Shown one piece after another: positions 13,570-26,900 of a stretch of 64,000 nucleotides of DNA. Both the position numbers and the translations under genes were made by a program. Positions within the stretch are counted from its first letter, which is position 1; every line of letters begins with the position of its first letter. The notes below the pieces were generated by a model, which was not told the origin of the DNA, did no database searches, and was given only the letters and a program-made list of their open reading frames with translations. The stretch comes from Rhinopomastus cyanomelas. Taxonomy: Eukaryota > Chordata > Aves > Bucerotiformes > Rhinopomastidae. The stretch spans positions 188,420 through 252,419 of the forward strand of contig VXBP01009432.1 in NCBI GenBank assembly GCA_013400115.1, in the 5' to 3' direction.

Positions 13570-14948
13570 CATGTCAAGAAAGCTACACCTGTGGCTGCAG
13601 ACAGTTAGCACTGGAGAGAAGTTGAAGAACAAGGACCAGAAAAACAGGAGTAAAGTGTTCTGAGCTCTCTAAGTAGCTTAAAACAGAAAATGGATGATCA
13701 CCTGTAGCTCAGCACAGTGCACAGATGGGTGTAGATGGCCAGTAATCCCTAATAGGAAGAGATTTAACAGCAGTGTTGTAGCTGGTGTGTTCAGACATAG
13801 TCATGTTTCATCACTGTAATCCTCTCATCTCCATAAAACAAGACACCTTAAGTAGGAAGCGTGTTCCCCCCCGGCCAGTTTTCACAGGCAGATGTGCTGC
13901 CTCTAGTTTGCTCATACCCTGAAGGATAACTTTAGCAACATGGGGATCTTGTTAAACGTGGCACATGTTGCTTTGAGCTGCTTTCTCCTTACTAGTTCCA
14001 CGGGTGAGAAGGTACAGGGTGTATCAATTGGTCATGGAGAAATTCCTTAGAAGAGTTAGGACAAGGCATACTGCTGAAAAAACCCAAAACATATAATTGC
14101 TGGCATCCAGCCTTACAGTTCAGTGTGGGAACTTCTTCCCACAGGATGGAGGGAGAGTGTAAACTCATGTACAGCACCTCTTTGCACACACAAACAAATA
14201 ATTAGTTAGGTTGTGTGGTGTTGGAAGTATAGTAAATACGGAGCCTTGGCTTTACTCCACTTTGTGCTATTTTCCTGCTGAAAAAATAAATGTCTGTGAC
14301 CATAAGTTCAATGTTTGTTCTAAATATGTTTGACTAAAATGGACACTGTGTGCCCATGTGCCAAAATTGTCCTAGCAGGGGAATTTGAAAAATCCAAATC
14401 CACTGCTATGGCTCCCTGATTCTTCTGCTTCTCTGACTCAGTCTGTGGCTCTGGCCAAAACGGAGCTGGAATGGAGCAGACCGTTTCTGCTGTGTGATCA
14501 GGTACTCGCTGCACGATGGGGACAACTGTAAGAGTCATTGGAGCTGCTGGCTTTGCAAAAGGGACAAATTCCCTTCTGATGGGAAAATGTAACCGGATTA
14601 CTCACCCTGTAAATTATTGCTCACTGGGCAAAAAGAGGTGCAGCCCTGCAGCTTAGGATCTGATCCATGGGGCATTCAGGGTGGTGGGAATGGTGACAGA
14701 GGTGAGCTACGCAGAGTGCGTCTGGTGGCAAGCAATTCACCTGTAATCTCAGATTTTGCAGCTAGAATAATACTGTAAAAACAAGCTTATGATACAGTAT
14801 TGAGATTTTTTCTTTCTCAGGGGTGTCTGCAGTGCTGGGTATATGTAAGGCATTTTACTGTGCTCATTTGTAGCTTGAGTGGCTTGCAGGGGTCAGCACC
14901 AGAGTGCAGGCTTTTTCACCCCTTGGGCAATGAAGCATTGAGTAAAAG

Positions 14949-14993
14949 TTATTATTACCAATTAGTGGTGGCATTATTATTACCAATTAGTGG
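14949..14993. repeat. Tandem duplication, about 25-bp period
   Basis: TTATTATTACCAATTAGTGG occurs at 14949-14968 and again at 14974-14993, with GTGGCA-like spacing. Confidence 0.9.
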
Positions 14994-17930
14994 CTGTATG
15001 AAGCAAATCATTAGTCTCAGTTCAGTTATTAGCAGCCAGGTGTTTGTGACATGTGCCATGTGCAGCTGCCTTTGTACCTCAGCAGTCGCTGAATTTGTGA
15101 CGTCTTGGCACTGTCTCTGCATGGGGTTTCATTGTCTGCCCCCCCAAAAAAGCAGCATGTTTGCAGTCAGCGTGGAGGGGATCTTTTATTGCTGCCAGAG
15201 TTAGTTGTGGACGTAGTGAGGTAACAAATAAGGCAATTTCAATCTCTTAACCAATATTCTGAAATCTTTAGGATATTAAATTAATGATGTAAAGAAAAAA
15301 ATTACATTTCCTGTTTTGCTGTCAGTTGTTGCTCCACTACTAAGAGCAGCGTTGCCACGTCAGGGAAGGGGAAGTTGCAGCGCAAGTTACTCGTTTGGAA
15401 GTGTTGTATTTCTAGGACTCTGGTTTTTGAAACCCTCCATGTGCAGTATTTCCACATAGCCATTAGTATTTTATAATGATATTAAACAAGACAGTTTATC
15501 CAGAACGTAGCATGAATAAAGTTCTTTTAAGAACTTCATTTGCAATTTTGTACTGTTATAGTAAAAATAATTTGCAGGTTAATGGGAGAGAAGGAAGATT
15601 GCATCTTTAGTCTTAATTCTGTATTGAACTGTGGTTCTTTGGTGCATTTTGCAGTGGGATTTGTAGCTGCAGCGCTGTAACTGTATAGAATGAGTGGTTA
15701 GGAAAGTGAGGATAACAAGATTCTGATACACAAATACTTCCAGCATGGAACTGAGTGTAGCTGTGTCATGAGACTGCACAAAGAAACCTTTCTTATGTTC
15801 CTTGGGGTAGTGAGTGGTGGAGTGTCTGTAGTTTGGTGTTTTAGCGACTTCACTGGATTTTCAGTGTTGGTGAAGAAAGGATTTCAATGACAGTTTCTTT
15901 AGGGATGTTCTAAAGCAGATGGGTTGTAGGCTGGCATCAGGCTGGGTCAGCTCGAGCCCTGGTTGGGTAGGGACATCTGGTGGTGCAAGAAAGGAACAAT
16001 TGAGCCCGTGCAACTGGAAGTGCAGTTGCGTTGGCACGATTCAGGCAAAAACTTTGTTACGCTCATACTGTAATTGCTTTTCTGGTTTCGATACTCCAGA
16101 AAGACCTACGGACGTGTTTACATTTCACTGGCTGTATGGTTTCAATTTACTGGGAAAGAAAAATCGAAGCTAAGGCCCGATTCTCAAGCTGACAGCTCGC
16201 AGATGAAATGTGCTGAACACCCCTAACTCAAATGCTACTTGACTTTAAGTCAGTTGTAGTTTTAAAGTCAAACTCATGCTTCTTAGACCATGATTGAGTG
16301 GCTAGTGTGGCTATCTGTAAACCCTGTGCATTCGGGCTGTGTTTTCATTTCTGCCAGTGGTATTCCGGGATCTCAGGGCAAAGCTAATTTAGTTTGTTTC
16401 AGACCATCTTTCTGTAACAGTGATAATTTTCTGTTTCTGAATTAAGTAGTCATTGAAAGTAAAATGTTCAAGTGTCTTTGGTCACAAGGTTCTATATTAA
16501 TTAACAATACAATGAGGGATTTTATTTGTGTGTGTTTACCTTGTACACCTATAATACATGTAATCACTATTTTAGGTGCAGTCATTTTAAGAGAAACTCT
16601 TAAGGGTGAATTTTCTGATGCTGTTTATGTCTGTGCCTGGTACTTATTTAGCACTACGCACATGGTGACGAAATAAGTCCTTGGAAACATGTGTTGAAGA
16701 CCATACCCTTGGGAAGAGTTTCCCAGGAGCATTTAATGTTGTGACATCTTACTGGCACTGCACCAGGTGCTTCCTGACAAGACAAAGCAAGACTTTCTTG
16801 ATCTGTGAACATCTTTCTTCTTGCTGTGTTATTCCTGCTGTTCCTGTATATCTCACCATCAGAAGCACCATGTTGACCATGCATGGTGCCTTCTGGGTGA
16901 TGGCATCACGTGCTCTCTGGAAAGTGTATGCACAGGCTTGCCAGGGACAACTTGGTCTCTGTAAGAAGGCAGCAAAGGGTTGTGTTCATCCTCTTCCACT
17001 CAGAAATAGCCATCTGTCCTCTCACAGAATGGATGTGTTCTTGAAATGATGCTGTTTGTAAGTTACTACTTGGTACTTTATGTATGATGTGAGGGATGCA
17101 TTTTTACCATGATATATTCCCCATGGAATTCTATACAAAAAGTGGGGAGGTGGGGGAGGCAGGGCAGAACCCAAATATCTGCATTTTGCTTTGCTACCAG
17201 CATGACACTGAGAACTCTTCAAGGAATGATCTGTAGCAGCTGCAGGCTTCATCTTCTTTCATTGTATCGTGGGCAGAAAAAGTGAATAACACAAATCTTT
17301 CACAGCCAATTTTGGTCTGTCTTCATTATTCACGCAAGGAGCCCCACAGTCTCTAAGGAAGGATGTACATAATCAAGCATAAAATCAGAACAACCACTAT
17401 TTCATTGGAAACCTGGCATTTTCAGATTGAGATTCTCGTTAAAATAATGCGCTGCAGAGATCAGCAGTGTGCAAAGTGGGACAATTTATCTCAAAATCAG
17501 AGTAACTAATCCCTGCAGCTTTTCGCAAGAGGGTGGGTGTTTCATAGAGGTCTGACCCCATTTCTCTACTTGCAGTAACATCTGTGTTTTGTGAAACTCT
17601 TCATTATTTCTTTTCTGTTAAGGAGCAATTCTTTGTCATATGAAATCTGCTATTGTAACCCCAGTGGTCTGTCACCATCCTTTAAAAATTTCTCCACTCT
17701 TGGTCTGAATAAAAGAGGGAAGCACTGGCATTTCTGTGCTGTACCCTTTGTTTCGGAGATGTCCCAAGACTGTGGTGACAGCTGTGAAGTTGGGGATAGC
17801 CGCAGAGTTGTTGCAGATGTGTGGTTCTCCATAATGAGAAGCTGGTGTTCATCTGCAGCTTTTCTGTGCAAGAACAGTTTATACTGCAAACAACCCATTG
17901 TAGACAAACCCTGGTGTTTTTATGTTTCAG

Positions 17931-17972
17931 GTGCAAAGATGGCTTGAAAGGATTTACATACTCTGCACTGAA
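17931..17972 (+). CDS. TMEM135: TMEM135 coding exon 1 of 9 in window
   Basis: A 42-base micro-exon follows TATGTTTCAG and is followed by GTAAGT. The first G completes an arginine codon from an exon outside the window; the rest reads CKDGLKGFTYSAL, and the last two bases begin a lysine codon. The peptide matches the conserved RCKDGLKGF block of TMEM135. It is too short to show as an open reading frame by itself. Confidence 0.93.
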
Positions 17973-20900
17973 GTAAGTCCAGTTTCCGTGAGTACGTAGC
18001 TTAAAGTGAAAACTGTAAAGAATTGTACATTGTGGCCGCTGCTGTTGTAAAACTTTTCCAACTTTTGCTGTATACAGCATTATTAAAGGAAATGCAGACA
18101 TGTGGTTGCAAGTTTTTGACTTTGCATTAGTCTTTTATCTTTCTAAAACTGGGCTTTGTGGTTCCCAGTGTTCTGGAAGCAAGTGCAGTGCTTTGAGTTT
18201 ATTTGCCACGTTTACAAAATGTTTAATGAATGTTTAATATGACCGCACGCAGCAGCGAGAGTGCTGGTCCCCGAACGCTGTTTTATCGAGGTTTCTTGGT
18301 GATCTGGGGGTTCCCTGAACGGGAGAGCTCCAGGTAGAAGTGAAGGCAGTTGCTGAGGTTGGGTACTCTCATGTCAGAAGTCCAGACAGGTTCTTCTTCC
18401 TCTTGCATGCTGCCACCTGTCTGCCGTTCAGCCCCGTGTGTAGATGATGTCAACTCACAGGTGAAGAGATGCAAGACAGATTTAGTGTTGTTGGCAGTGG
18501 GGAACATTTTTGTAGAGGTTGCAGCTTATAAAGTACCCAGAGAATCTGGTATAGGGTGCCAACTGTTTGATAATTCAGTCTCTGTTCCAGAAATGATGAC
18601 AGGAAACTCTTCTGTGGCAGCATGCAGAAGAGGTGCTTTCTGAAACATCCAGTTCACAGTCACCTATACAGACTTTTACCTGCATCACCCTCAGCAAGAC
18701 TCCCACAGTACAGCATAACTTGGACTATAGTGCCCAGTGTTAGGAAGCATCTTGCCATTGTGTCCTGCATTGCCCCTGACACAATGCTAATTCCACACCT
18801 GAGATGAGCTGGGCTATTGACAATATTAACTTTTGTATGAAGAACGAAGGCTGAAGTTGAAGCCAAGCAAAACAAAGTCGATGCCCTTGGTGAGAACACA
18901 AACGTTCTGAAGATTTTACAAAACAGATATTTTATGCAAATATTACAGTAATTATCCACCTTATGTATCTTCATTTTGCTGGAAATAACTGAGACATTTC
19001 AAGTACCTTTTTAATTTTCATTCTCTTCTTTATGAGAGGTCCACTTCCCTAGGAATATGTTACTAGTAGTTCCAAAAAAAATCTGGGTAGCAATTGTAAA
19101 ATATATGTTGGTGAAGTGATCTTGTCAAAGTGATGCAAGGTTCAGCAGCTCTGTAGGATCCATTTTCTTTTGTTAGACCTATGGGTAACTTCATCTGAAA
19201 GAGTTGGAGACTTATACTGGACTTTCTGTCTTTCTTTGACTTATTTATATAATTGTTTGTTGTTTTCTTTTTTTTTCTTTCAGGTTCATCGTAGGAAAAG
19301 AAGAAATCCCCACTCATTCATTTTCACCTGAAGCAGCATTTTCAAGTGTAGATAGAAAGATAAAGCATTGTGAAAAAATAAAGCAGCCAATGAACATTCT
19401 GGCTCTAACGAAGAAGCTGGTGGACAAAGTGTGAGTCAAAGCAAGCAGAAGAAAAACAAAACAAATCACGGTTACACTGTCCTGTTAGTGGCTTGTTACC
19501 CTGATTTTTACAGAACCTGTATGCTACAGCATCGATTCGATACAGGCAGTTACCCAATAAGGAAGAGTAAATCCAGTCAGTTCTGAGCTTAAAGAAGTGA
19601 CATCAGATAGTATTTCAGTCTAATATGTTTAGACTATAGGCTGTCTCTGTGCCTGTTTTGCCCATTTCAGGTGTGTTGGGTACCACAAGGTGTCAGTCAC
19701 TCATTTATAGAAGATGGAACAAAGAGTGGACTAGGGTTCTGTTCATACCACATCTATTAATATTCATGTCTGTTGACCTCCTCAGGAACTGTTCTATAAC
19801 CACCCCTTTACCTGCTGGTCAGAAACAAGGCTGTGAAGTGTCTTGTCTTCTCAAAGTACTGGCTAATCTTACTTGCTCAGACAGGGAGCAAACATGCAGT
19901 GACCCACATCACTAGGTGACTTCCTGTGATTTGCTGTAGTTTATAACTGAAAAATATGAGGGAGGTCCTCAGTGGCTTTTCAGGAAGAGCTGTATTACAC
20001 AAGACCTGCAAGAAGACAGCTCCAGCCATGTGCAGATTCTTTCAGCTGTGTTGCTTGTACCTATTTTGTCTGAAAACTCAAAATCAGTTTGCTAGAGATA
20101 GTTCATAGCTCTCTCACTGTTCATTAAATACAAACACCAAGAGACTGTAGGTGGAGAAAAGCATTTTTTCTTTAAGGTTTTGAAACTTCTGACTCAGACA
20201 TTCAGAAAACTTCTAGTTTTCAGTCCTTGTGCTCTGACAGTTTTTTTCTTCCATATGGTTCTTTTCAGTATAATTGAGTCTAAATGCCTGCAACCTGATC
20301 ACATTCTCATTACAATTTTTGCTACATAAACTGACCTCACAGATTATTTATGGCCGTTAGATTTTATAGTGCGCTATTCAAAACTTCCAAGATATTTAGC
20401 ACAGTATATAAATTATGTAATTCATTTTGCTTTAAAACTTAAATACCTGGCTGTAGCACACTATAATGTTCAGACCTGGTATGACATTACTTCTTTTAAT
20501 TCTACGTAATGCAGGGCTGTCTGTACAATCTGTGTGCTTCACCATCCCAAATCAGTCTCTTTTAAATGCTCGAGGTCAAATTCTCAGTCTGAAGTAAGAC
20601 CTATGTAAAAATCGACTTAGGAGAAGGAACAGCCCATAAGTTAAAGGCTTGTAACTGAGAGAAGCTTCACAGGGCATCTCCGTGCATTTGTGTTTTCTGC
20701 ATTGTCCTCCAGTGAGCCTTACAGTGGTGTGAAAACTGTAAGAAAACAGGTAATAGATGCTTGGTGAGCTATCCTTCCAGAATTCCACAGAGCAGACCCA
20801 ACCAGGAAGGGTCACATCACTTCTCATTGTTGAACTCAAAAGAAATGTTAGTCTTTCATTTTGTACTTAATGTGTAATATGGCAAAAGGTTGGATCCAAA

Positions 20901-23900
20901 AGAGTGCACAGATGCTTCTTGCTGTACAACTGATGTATTGTTACTTTTTATTATCCTTTTATGGCATCATAAAAGTTCATAATACCCTCCAATGGGTATT
21001 GGGGAGAATGAGTGGTGGGAAAATAGCACTTCTTGTATTTTTAGGCAAGAAAACTTTATGAAGTCTCTTGTCGATGATGCTGAAAACAGCTACAACTTAC
21101 TACGTGTTTCATTGTGCTTTTTGCAGGTGCAAACATGGCCCAAGGCATCGATGCTGTAAACACTATGGAGATAATTGCATCTCATATTGTATTAAAGTAA
21201 GTGCAGAAAAAATTCGATTGACAAGCTCTGGCAAAGACGGGGTAATAGTCTTTAGTCGGAGAAGCATGTACTTAGGAAGTGAGAAAAGAGCCTGTTACTC
21301 ATTTTCCTTCTATTGAAAATGCAATAAGCCCAAAACCAGATTGTCCCGATTTAGGATGCTAGGGTTACAGTTCTCTGCTCTTTCAGATTAGCTCGAGTGA
21401 ATGAATAACATAAAGTGTGTGGGAAAAAATGGACTAGCAAGGAAGGAACTTGTTTAACTATGTGATGCACTTCACGGCTGAGCCCACTTGTGGCTCCACC
21501 CGAAATAAAGCACCTGGAATGTGCTGCTTCGGCATGGCACAGCTTCGGCACACGTGCAGCTGCGCGGGTCTGGCACGCCGCTGCCAGGCACTGGGCTTGC
21601 TTCTCCATCCATTTATTTTAAGGGTAATGAGAGATTGGCCACAGTTGCTGCGCCCAGGAAGAGCTGATTATGTCCGGTGGCATAATTCATCCTCTGTTAT
21701 TAATGTGATCAGCGCATTTTTTTCAGAGGAGTACCATGTAGAGATTTGTTTTGGCTGGTGTTGGGTTGGCACAGGTGGTACCACCTGCTCTGTCTGTTTT
21801 AGGTGTTGGGAACATTCCAGAAGGTCTCAATCACTTAATGTTTTACCCATTTTTATAAATGGAGCAGCAAAAGTGGATTGGAGTATCTTCAGATGCTTTT
21901 GATAATTACTTTCAAAAATAACTTTTCAGAATGAAAATGTTGTATGTGGTTAACGTTACCTCAGAAGAGCTACGCAAAACATAACAGCAGAAGAGATCTG
22001 CCCCAGCATTTGTTCATACACACTTCTTAACAACACCCTTTGTGTTGGAGTAACACTGGTTTTTGACCGCAGTGCATTAGCGAACCGCTGTGTAACATGA
22101 ATATAAATTGTGCTGGAGTTGATAAGATTTGAGATGATGTTTAAATGTTCTGCTGAATTACGATGGAAACATGCAATAGGGCATCCACGGGCAGTTCAGG
22201 ATAGTTCTGTTGCTTTTCTGTTATAGGTGTGGCATGTATTTAACTGAGTCCAGGTTGAAGCTGCAGTTTCATAAACTCTCAGAAGTATCTCACTGCACTT
22301 AATGTTTCATCCATGGGCTTTTTTCTTCATGCCATAACGTTTTTTTGGGACAGACTGTCTGTTTTGTGCTTGTTTAGTCCCTTGCCTGCTAAGTTTGCTG
22401 TTCAGTGCCTCCTGGCCTGCTGTGCTTGCCATCTTCTGAGTTGGGTGCTCATGTTTGGTCAGCATCCTCTGGGGAGCAAACGTGCCCTGTGCAGAGTGCT
22501 CTGTAGTTTCCTCATATATATCAGTGTCTGGCCTTCAGAAACAAAGATTCTGCAGCAAAAATTCTATTAAAAACAAACATTAAAATTAATCAGAAGTGAT
22601 AGTATGGGTTGATTGTCATGGAATATAGTGAGCTTGACTGCTGAGATTGTCATAGTCCCTGTGTTCTGTCTCTTGAAGGAATATGGGCTGCTGAATATCC
22701 AGAACAAATTTTATATATCTTAACCAATTTATTTTAGATTTCTTAACTGATTTCTTAACTAATTTTAATGTCTTAAGCAATTTATTTTAAATATCTTAAC
22801 CAATTTAACTAATTTAGAACTAATTTCTAAAATACTGCAACAGGTCAACTGAGTTTGGTATCTTAACATTAAGTGCACACAAGTGCTTTTCTGAATTTGA
22901 GTTCAGCTCATGGCCCCGACAGCTGGACTCTTCGCTCGGTTAAAAATTGTCTGTATGGCCGAGCCCAGCAAGTTGTGGTGAATGGGGTTAAATCCAGTTG
23001 GTGACCGGTCAAAAGCAGTGTGCCTCAGGGCTGAAGTTTGGGACCAGTTTTGTTTAACATCTTTATCAATGACCTGGGTGAGGAGACCGAATGCAGCCTT
23101 GGTAAATTTGCAGATGACACAAAATTAAGCAGGGGTGTCGATCTGCTCGAGGGTAAGGAGATGCTGCAGAGGCATTTGTACAATCTGGAGCGATGAGCTG
23201 AGGCCAGTGGGATGAGGCTGCACAAAGCCAAGTGCCAGGTCATGCACTTTGGTCGCAACAACCCCCAGCAGCTACAGGCTTGGGAAAGCTGGAGAGCTGC
23301 CTGGTGGAAAAGGACCTGGGGGTGTTGGTTGACAGCTGGCTGAACAGGAGCCAGCAGGGTTCCCAGGTGGGCAGGAGGGCCAACAGCATCCTGGCCTGGA
23401 TCAGGAACGGGGTAACGTTGTGTTTATTACAGTGCCCAGTGCATACTTTGCTGTTTCTGTTAATATTTGAGGGTTCTTAATGGAAAAGTTACAGCACTGT
23501 GCATTGATTATGGGATGTAGTACTGTAACTCTGCACAACATCTGTAAGCGTGTGACATGGATTCCCCTGGTTGATTCAAGGAGCTAAGCAGAAAGCTTTC
23601 GTACCCTACTTATTGCTGTTTGGTGCACGTCAAAACAGCGCATCGGTCCTTCAGTTCAACACTTCTAAGCAGGCTACTCATAAAAAGTAAAATGAGGAAT
23701 ATATTGGTGTTTCCAGCTGGAATATGTTTCCTAGCACAGTGTTACCTACCCCATCAGAGTAACCTTTCCTACAACTGGATCAAAATGTCAAAAATATGAC
23801 ACTGGTTTTTGTTCTTCTGTTTTGGGCTTTGTTCATAACTCCTAGGTTTAGAACTTTCTTTTTACGTGACGATGCCTGGTATCGTAGTCATCCTACTGTT

Positions 23901-26900
23901 TTGGAAAAGGAGGGCTGTCTGTTTCACAGTAGGATACCTTTTCACTTGTGATGCAGATACTTACTCCTCTTAATTTTGACATTTTAACTGCACAGAATTC
24001 ATGATGCGTTTACGCCTCTGCCTCCCTCATGTACTTTTCAGAGTGCGCAGTCAGAAGATGTTGGGTCCTGCTCAGTGTGTATCACGCTGCTTTAAGAGCA
24101 GCACACAAAGAAGTGGAAAGTTTTCACTCATAGCTACTGGATCATTAGATTCAGGATTATTTTTTATTTGCACTTGATTCTCATAAAGCTCTTCTTTAGT
24201 AACAGGGAGAGTAATTGCTTCAGGAAGTGTTTATTACTGGATGTTTAACCACTATAAAATGTTAAGAGCTTTATGATGCATTTTAAAGTTCTATAGGAGG
24301 CAAAAGCTATTATGAGTTTCTGAGTTTGAAAGGCATATCTGTACATATCCCTGTAACTGGAATTCTCTTGGTGTTCCTGAGTATCATCCAGAATGTAAAG
24401 TACAGAAACCATGAGTACTGGGTGCCTGCCTTATTTGCTGATGATTAATGCACAAATAATTTTCAAATAAGGCATCTTTCAACCAAAAAATTTGGAAGAT
24501 GTTATTCAGAGTGATTAGAGAAGTTCAGCCATGGGATATGAATACTGATAGGAAGCTGTAGAGGAAGTTGTAAGAAACTGGGGAGAAGAATTTGGGATGA
24601 AAAAGTCAGTGTGCTTTTGTGACGTGGGATAAAGAGATAGATCTATATCCAAGGTGAAGCAGCAAGAGAAATCCATTGGAACTCCTCTCACCCTTTCTCA
24701 GTCGTGCTGCACATATGCGCACTTTTGCATTTGCCGTAGCTGCAGGAATCACTCGGCACCCAGTTTAGTCCAGGGAAAGTATGTGAGCGTGTGCCAGGCC
24801 ATCAGGGTCAATTTCTAAGTCTCACACTTTCTGAAAAGTATTTTTGTGGATGTTTTCCTGCTTTAGTGCTTTCTCCAGACATCTGAGCGTAGAAGTGCTC
24901 TTTTTTCCCCCACCACATTACTTTCCCTTATGTACCCATCTGTGGCTAAAAGCTGTTCGGTAACCTGGAACTGAAGTCATCAGGGTTGCTGGAAAGGACA
25001 GAATTTTGGAGCAGAGGAGAAGTAGAGTTTGTCCTTTGAGGCCTTTCGTGTATTCATAGAAATTAAAGGAGAGTCAGTTGTCTGATTGTATTGCCCCTTC
25101 TATTTTATAGGGGAATCGGGGAGAAAAAGACTGGTCTTGATTTGCAGGACAGAGATGCATTTACGTAGCATCTGCAGAGTGGGTTTTAAACAGCTAAAAG
25201 TTAAAAAAAAGTAGTTCAGCAGAATTTTTCGCTTTTCCTTTTCTGAATGTATTGTTTCTTACCATACAATTTTTCTTTTCTTTAGGGCTTCATTAGGATG
25301 TTTAGCATCGGTTACTTGATCCAATGTTGCCTCCGGATTCCATCCACCTTCCGACATCTGTTTACAGAACCGTCTCGGCTACTGTCTCTCTTCTACAACA
25401 AGGAGAATTTTCAGCTGGGAGCTTTTCTGGGCTCTTTTGTCAGTATATACAAAGTAAGCTTGTCACATACACGGCTGACAAATGCCCTGTTTCTTGTTTC
25501 ACTGCCTGCTTAACATTACTGACACTGTTTGCTACAGCAACTGACCAACAGCTTTTATAATAGTGGGGTAATCAAATTAGAAAACTAGTTCTCCGTGCCA
25601 TGTGTATTTTGTGTCATTTATGAATAAACCAGATGGATTTTGCAGATCGATATCAAGAAAAGGAATACTTCAGAGAAAATTAGTTCTGATTTCGAAGAGG
25701 CTTACTGTGACGCAAACACATTCTAGTGCAGACACAAGGAGTAGTAGCAGCAGCATTGCCAGAGAGAAGCCATTTGCAGGGTTTTTTTGCTGAAATACCT
25801 GGAATTCTTACTTGATGCCAAGTAGCTTGCGGAACATGCGTTGTGTGCAGCTGAGGAGACATTGCCCTTACCGTTTGGAAATGGATCCTTCTGCGCCATT
25901 GTAAGACGGCAGATTGCAAACTGAGACGTGTCCGTGCAGCACTACTGGAATTAATCAAATTCATTTATGCCTAAAGAGAATGTGACGAAGGACACACCCT
26001 GTGGGAGAGCATACCCCACAGTGCAGTGCTGCAGTGACTTTTGCGCTGCACTTTGCTTACTAACACATGCTGCTTTTCACCTGCCACTTCCTTTGCCCTA
26101 CAAAGTTGGGGTCATTCATCATTATTCCAGGTATATCTTTCTTACTGAAAATTTTTAAAAGCAACAATTGAGAAGGCTACAGAATTAAACATTTTTGATG
26201 GCAAATTTCCAGTGACAGGTTCAATATTCAATTGAAAATTTTTGTTCAAAACATAAGAGCTTTAGGGAGAAACTATTTGAATTGCAATAGCTGAAGTGAT
26301 TTTGATGTCTTTCCAGTTGCCAAGCGTAGTGTAGTTCTATAGATACTCATTTATGAGGGCGACATACTCTGATCTTTTATAGTTTATTAAGTATGTATTT
26401 GGCACTGGTGAGGCTGCACTCCAAGCAGTGTGATCAGTTCTGGGCTATCTGTAAGAAGGATATTGAGGTGCTGGAGCAGGTCTAAAGAAGAGCAGCAAAG
26501 CTAGTGAAGGTTCTGGGGCATAAGTCCTGTGAGGAGCAGCTAAGAGAACTGGGGCTGTTTAGTCTGAAGAAAAGGAGGCTCAGGGGATGCTGTATTGTTA
26601 TCTTCCATTACCTGAATGGAAGTTGGAGTGAGGTGGGGGTCAGTCTTCCTGTTAGAATAGGTCTAGAGGAGGCCACAAAAGAAGATCAGAGTGCTGGAGC
26701 AACGTTGTTTTGTGAACAGGCTGAGAAAGTTGGGGTTGTTGAGGCTGGAAAAGAGAAAGTTCCAATACTTAGTGGAGTCTTACAAGCACCGAGTTTATTT
26801 GTTGTTGGAAGGGGCTTTCAAAGGCCATCAGGTCCAACCCTGAGTCATGTAAGAAAGATGGGAGCAGTCTTTTTTTAGCAGGGCTTGTTGCAACAGGACG

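Larger units (their letters stand above)
1..17930 (+). other. Upstream TMEM135 intron (inferred), no exon found
   Basis: The first exon in the window starts with the last base of a codon, so at least five exons lie upstream. I searched this stretch for the preceding conserved peptides and saw none. It is AT-rich noncoding sequence with GC-rich blocks at 100-210, 903-1180 and 8560-8975, CR1 pieces at 431, 5181 and 13228, and short tandem duplications. Whether an alternative first exon lies near the assembly gap cannot be judged. Confidence 0.6.
21197..25285 (+). other. TMEM135 intron, 4089 bp
   Basis: Contains a GC-rich patch at 21460-21620, an E-box palindrome at 21772, an AT-rich degenerate tandem array at 22712-22815, the 3'-less CR1 at 22912-23412 and an inverted repeat at 24427-24474. 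The rest is featureless. Confidence 0.9.

Noticed and set aside
14800..15204. 134-codon + strand frame in intron
   Set aside because: Cys-rich random-looking translation; lies inside the inferred TMEM135 intron and includes part of a tandem duplication.
1..17930. Search for the earlier TMEM135 exons
   Set aside because: No segment encodes the conserved N-terminal peptides next to splice sites, so they are taken to lie upstream of the window.
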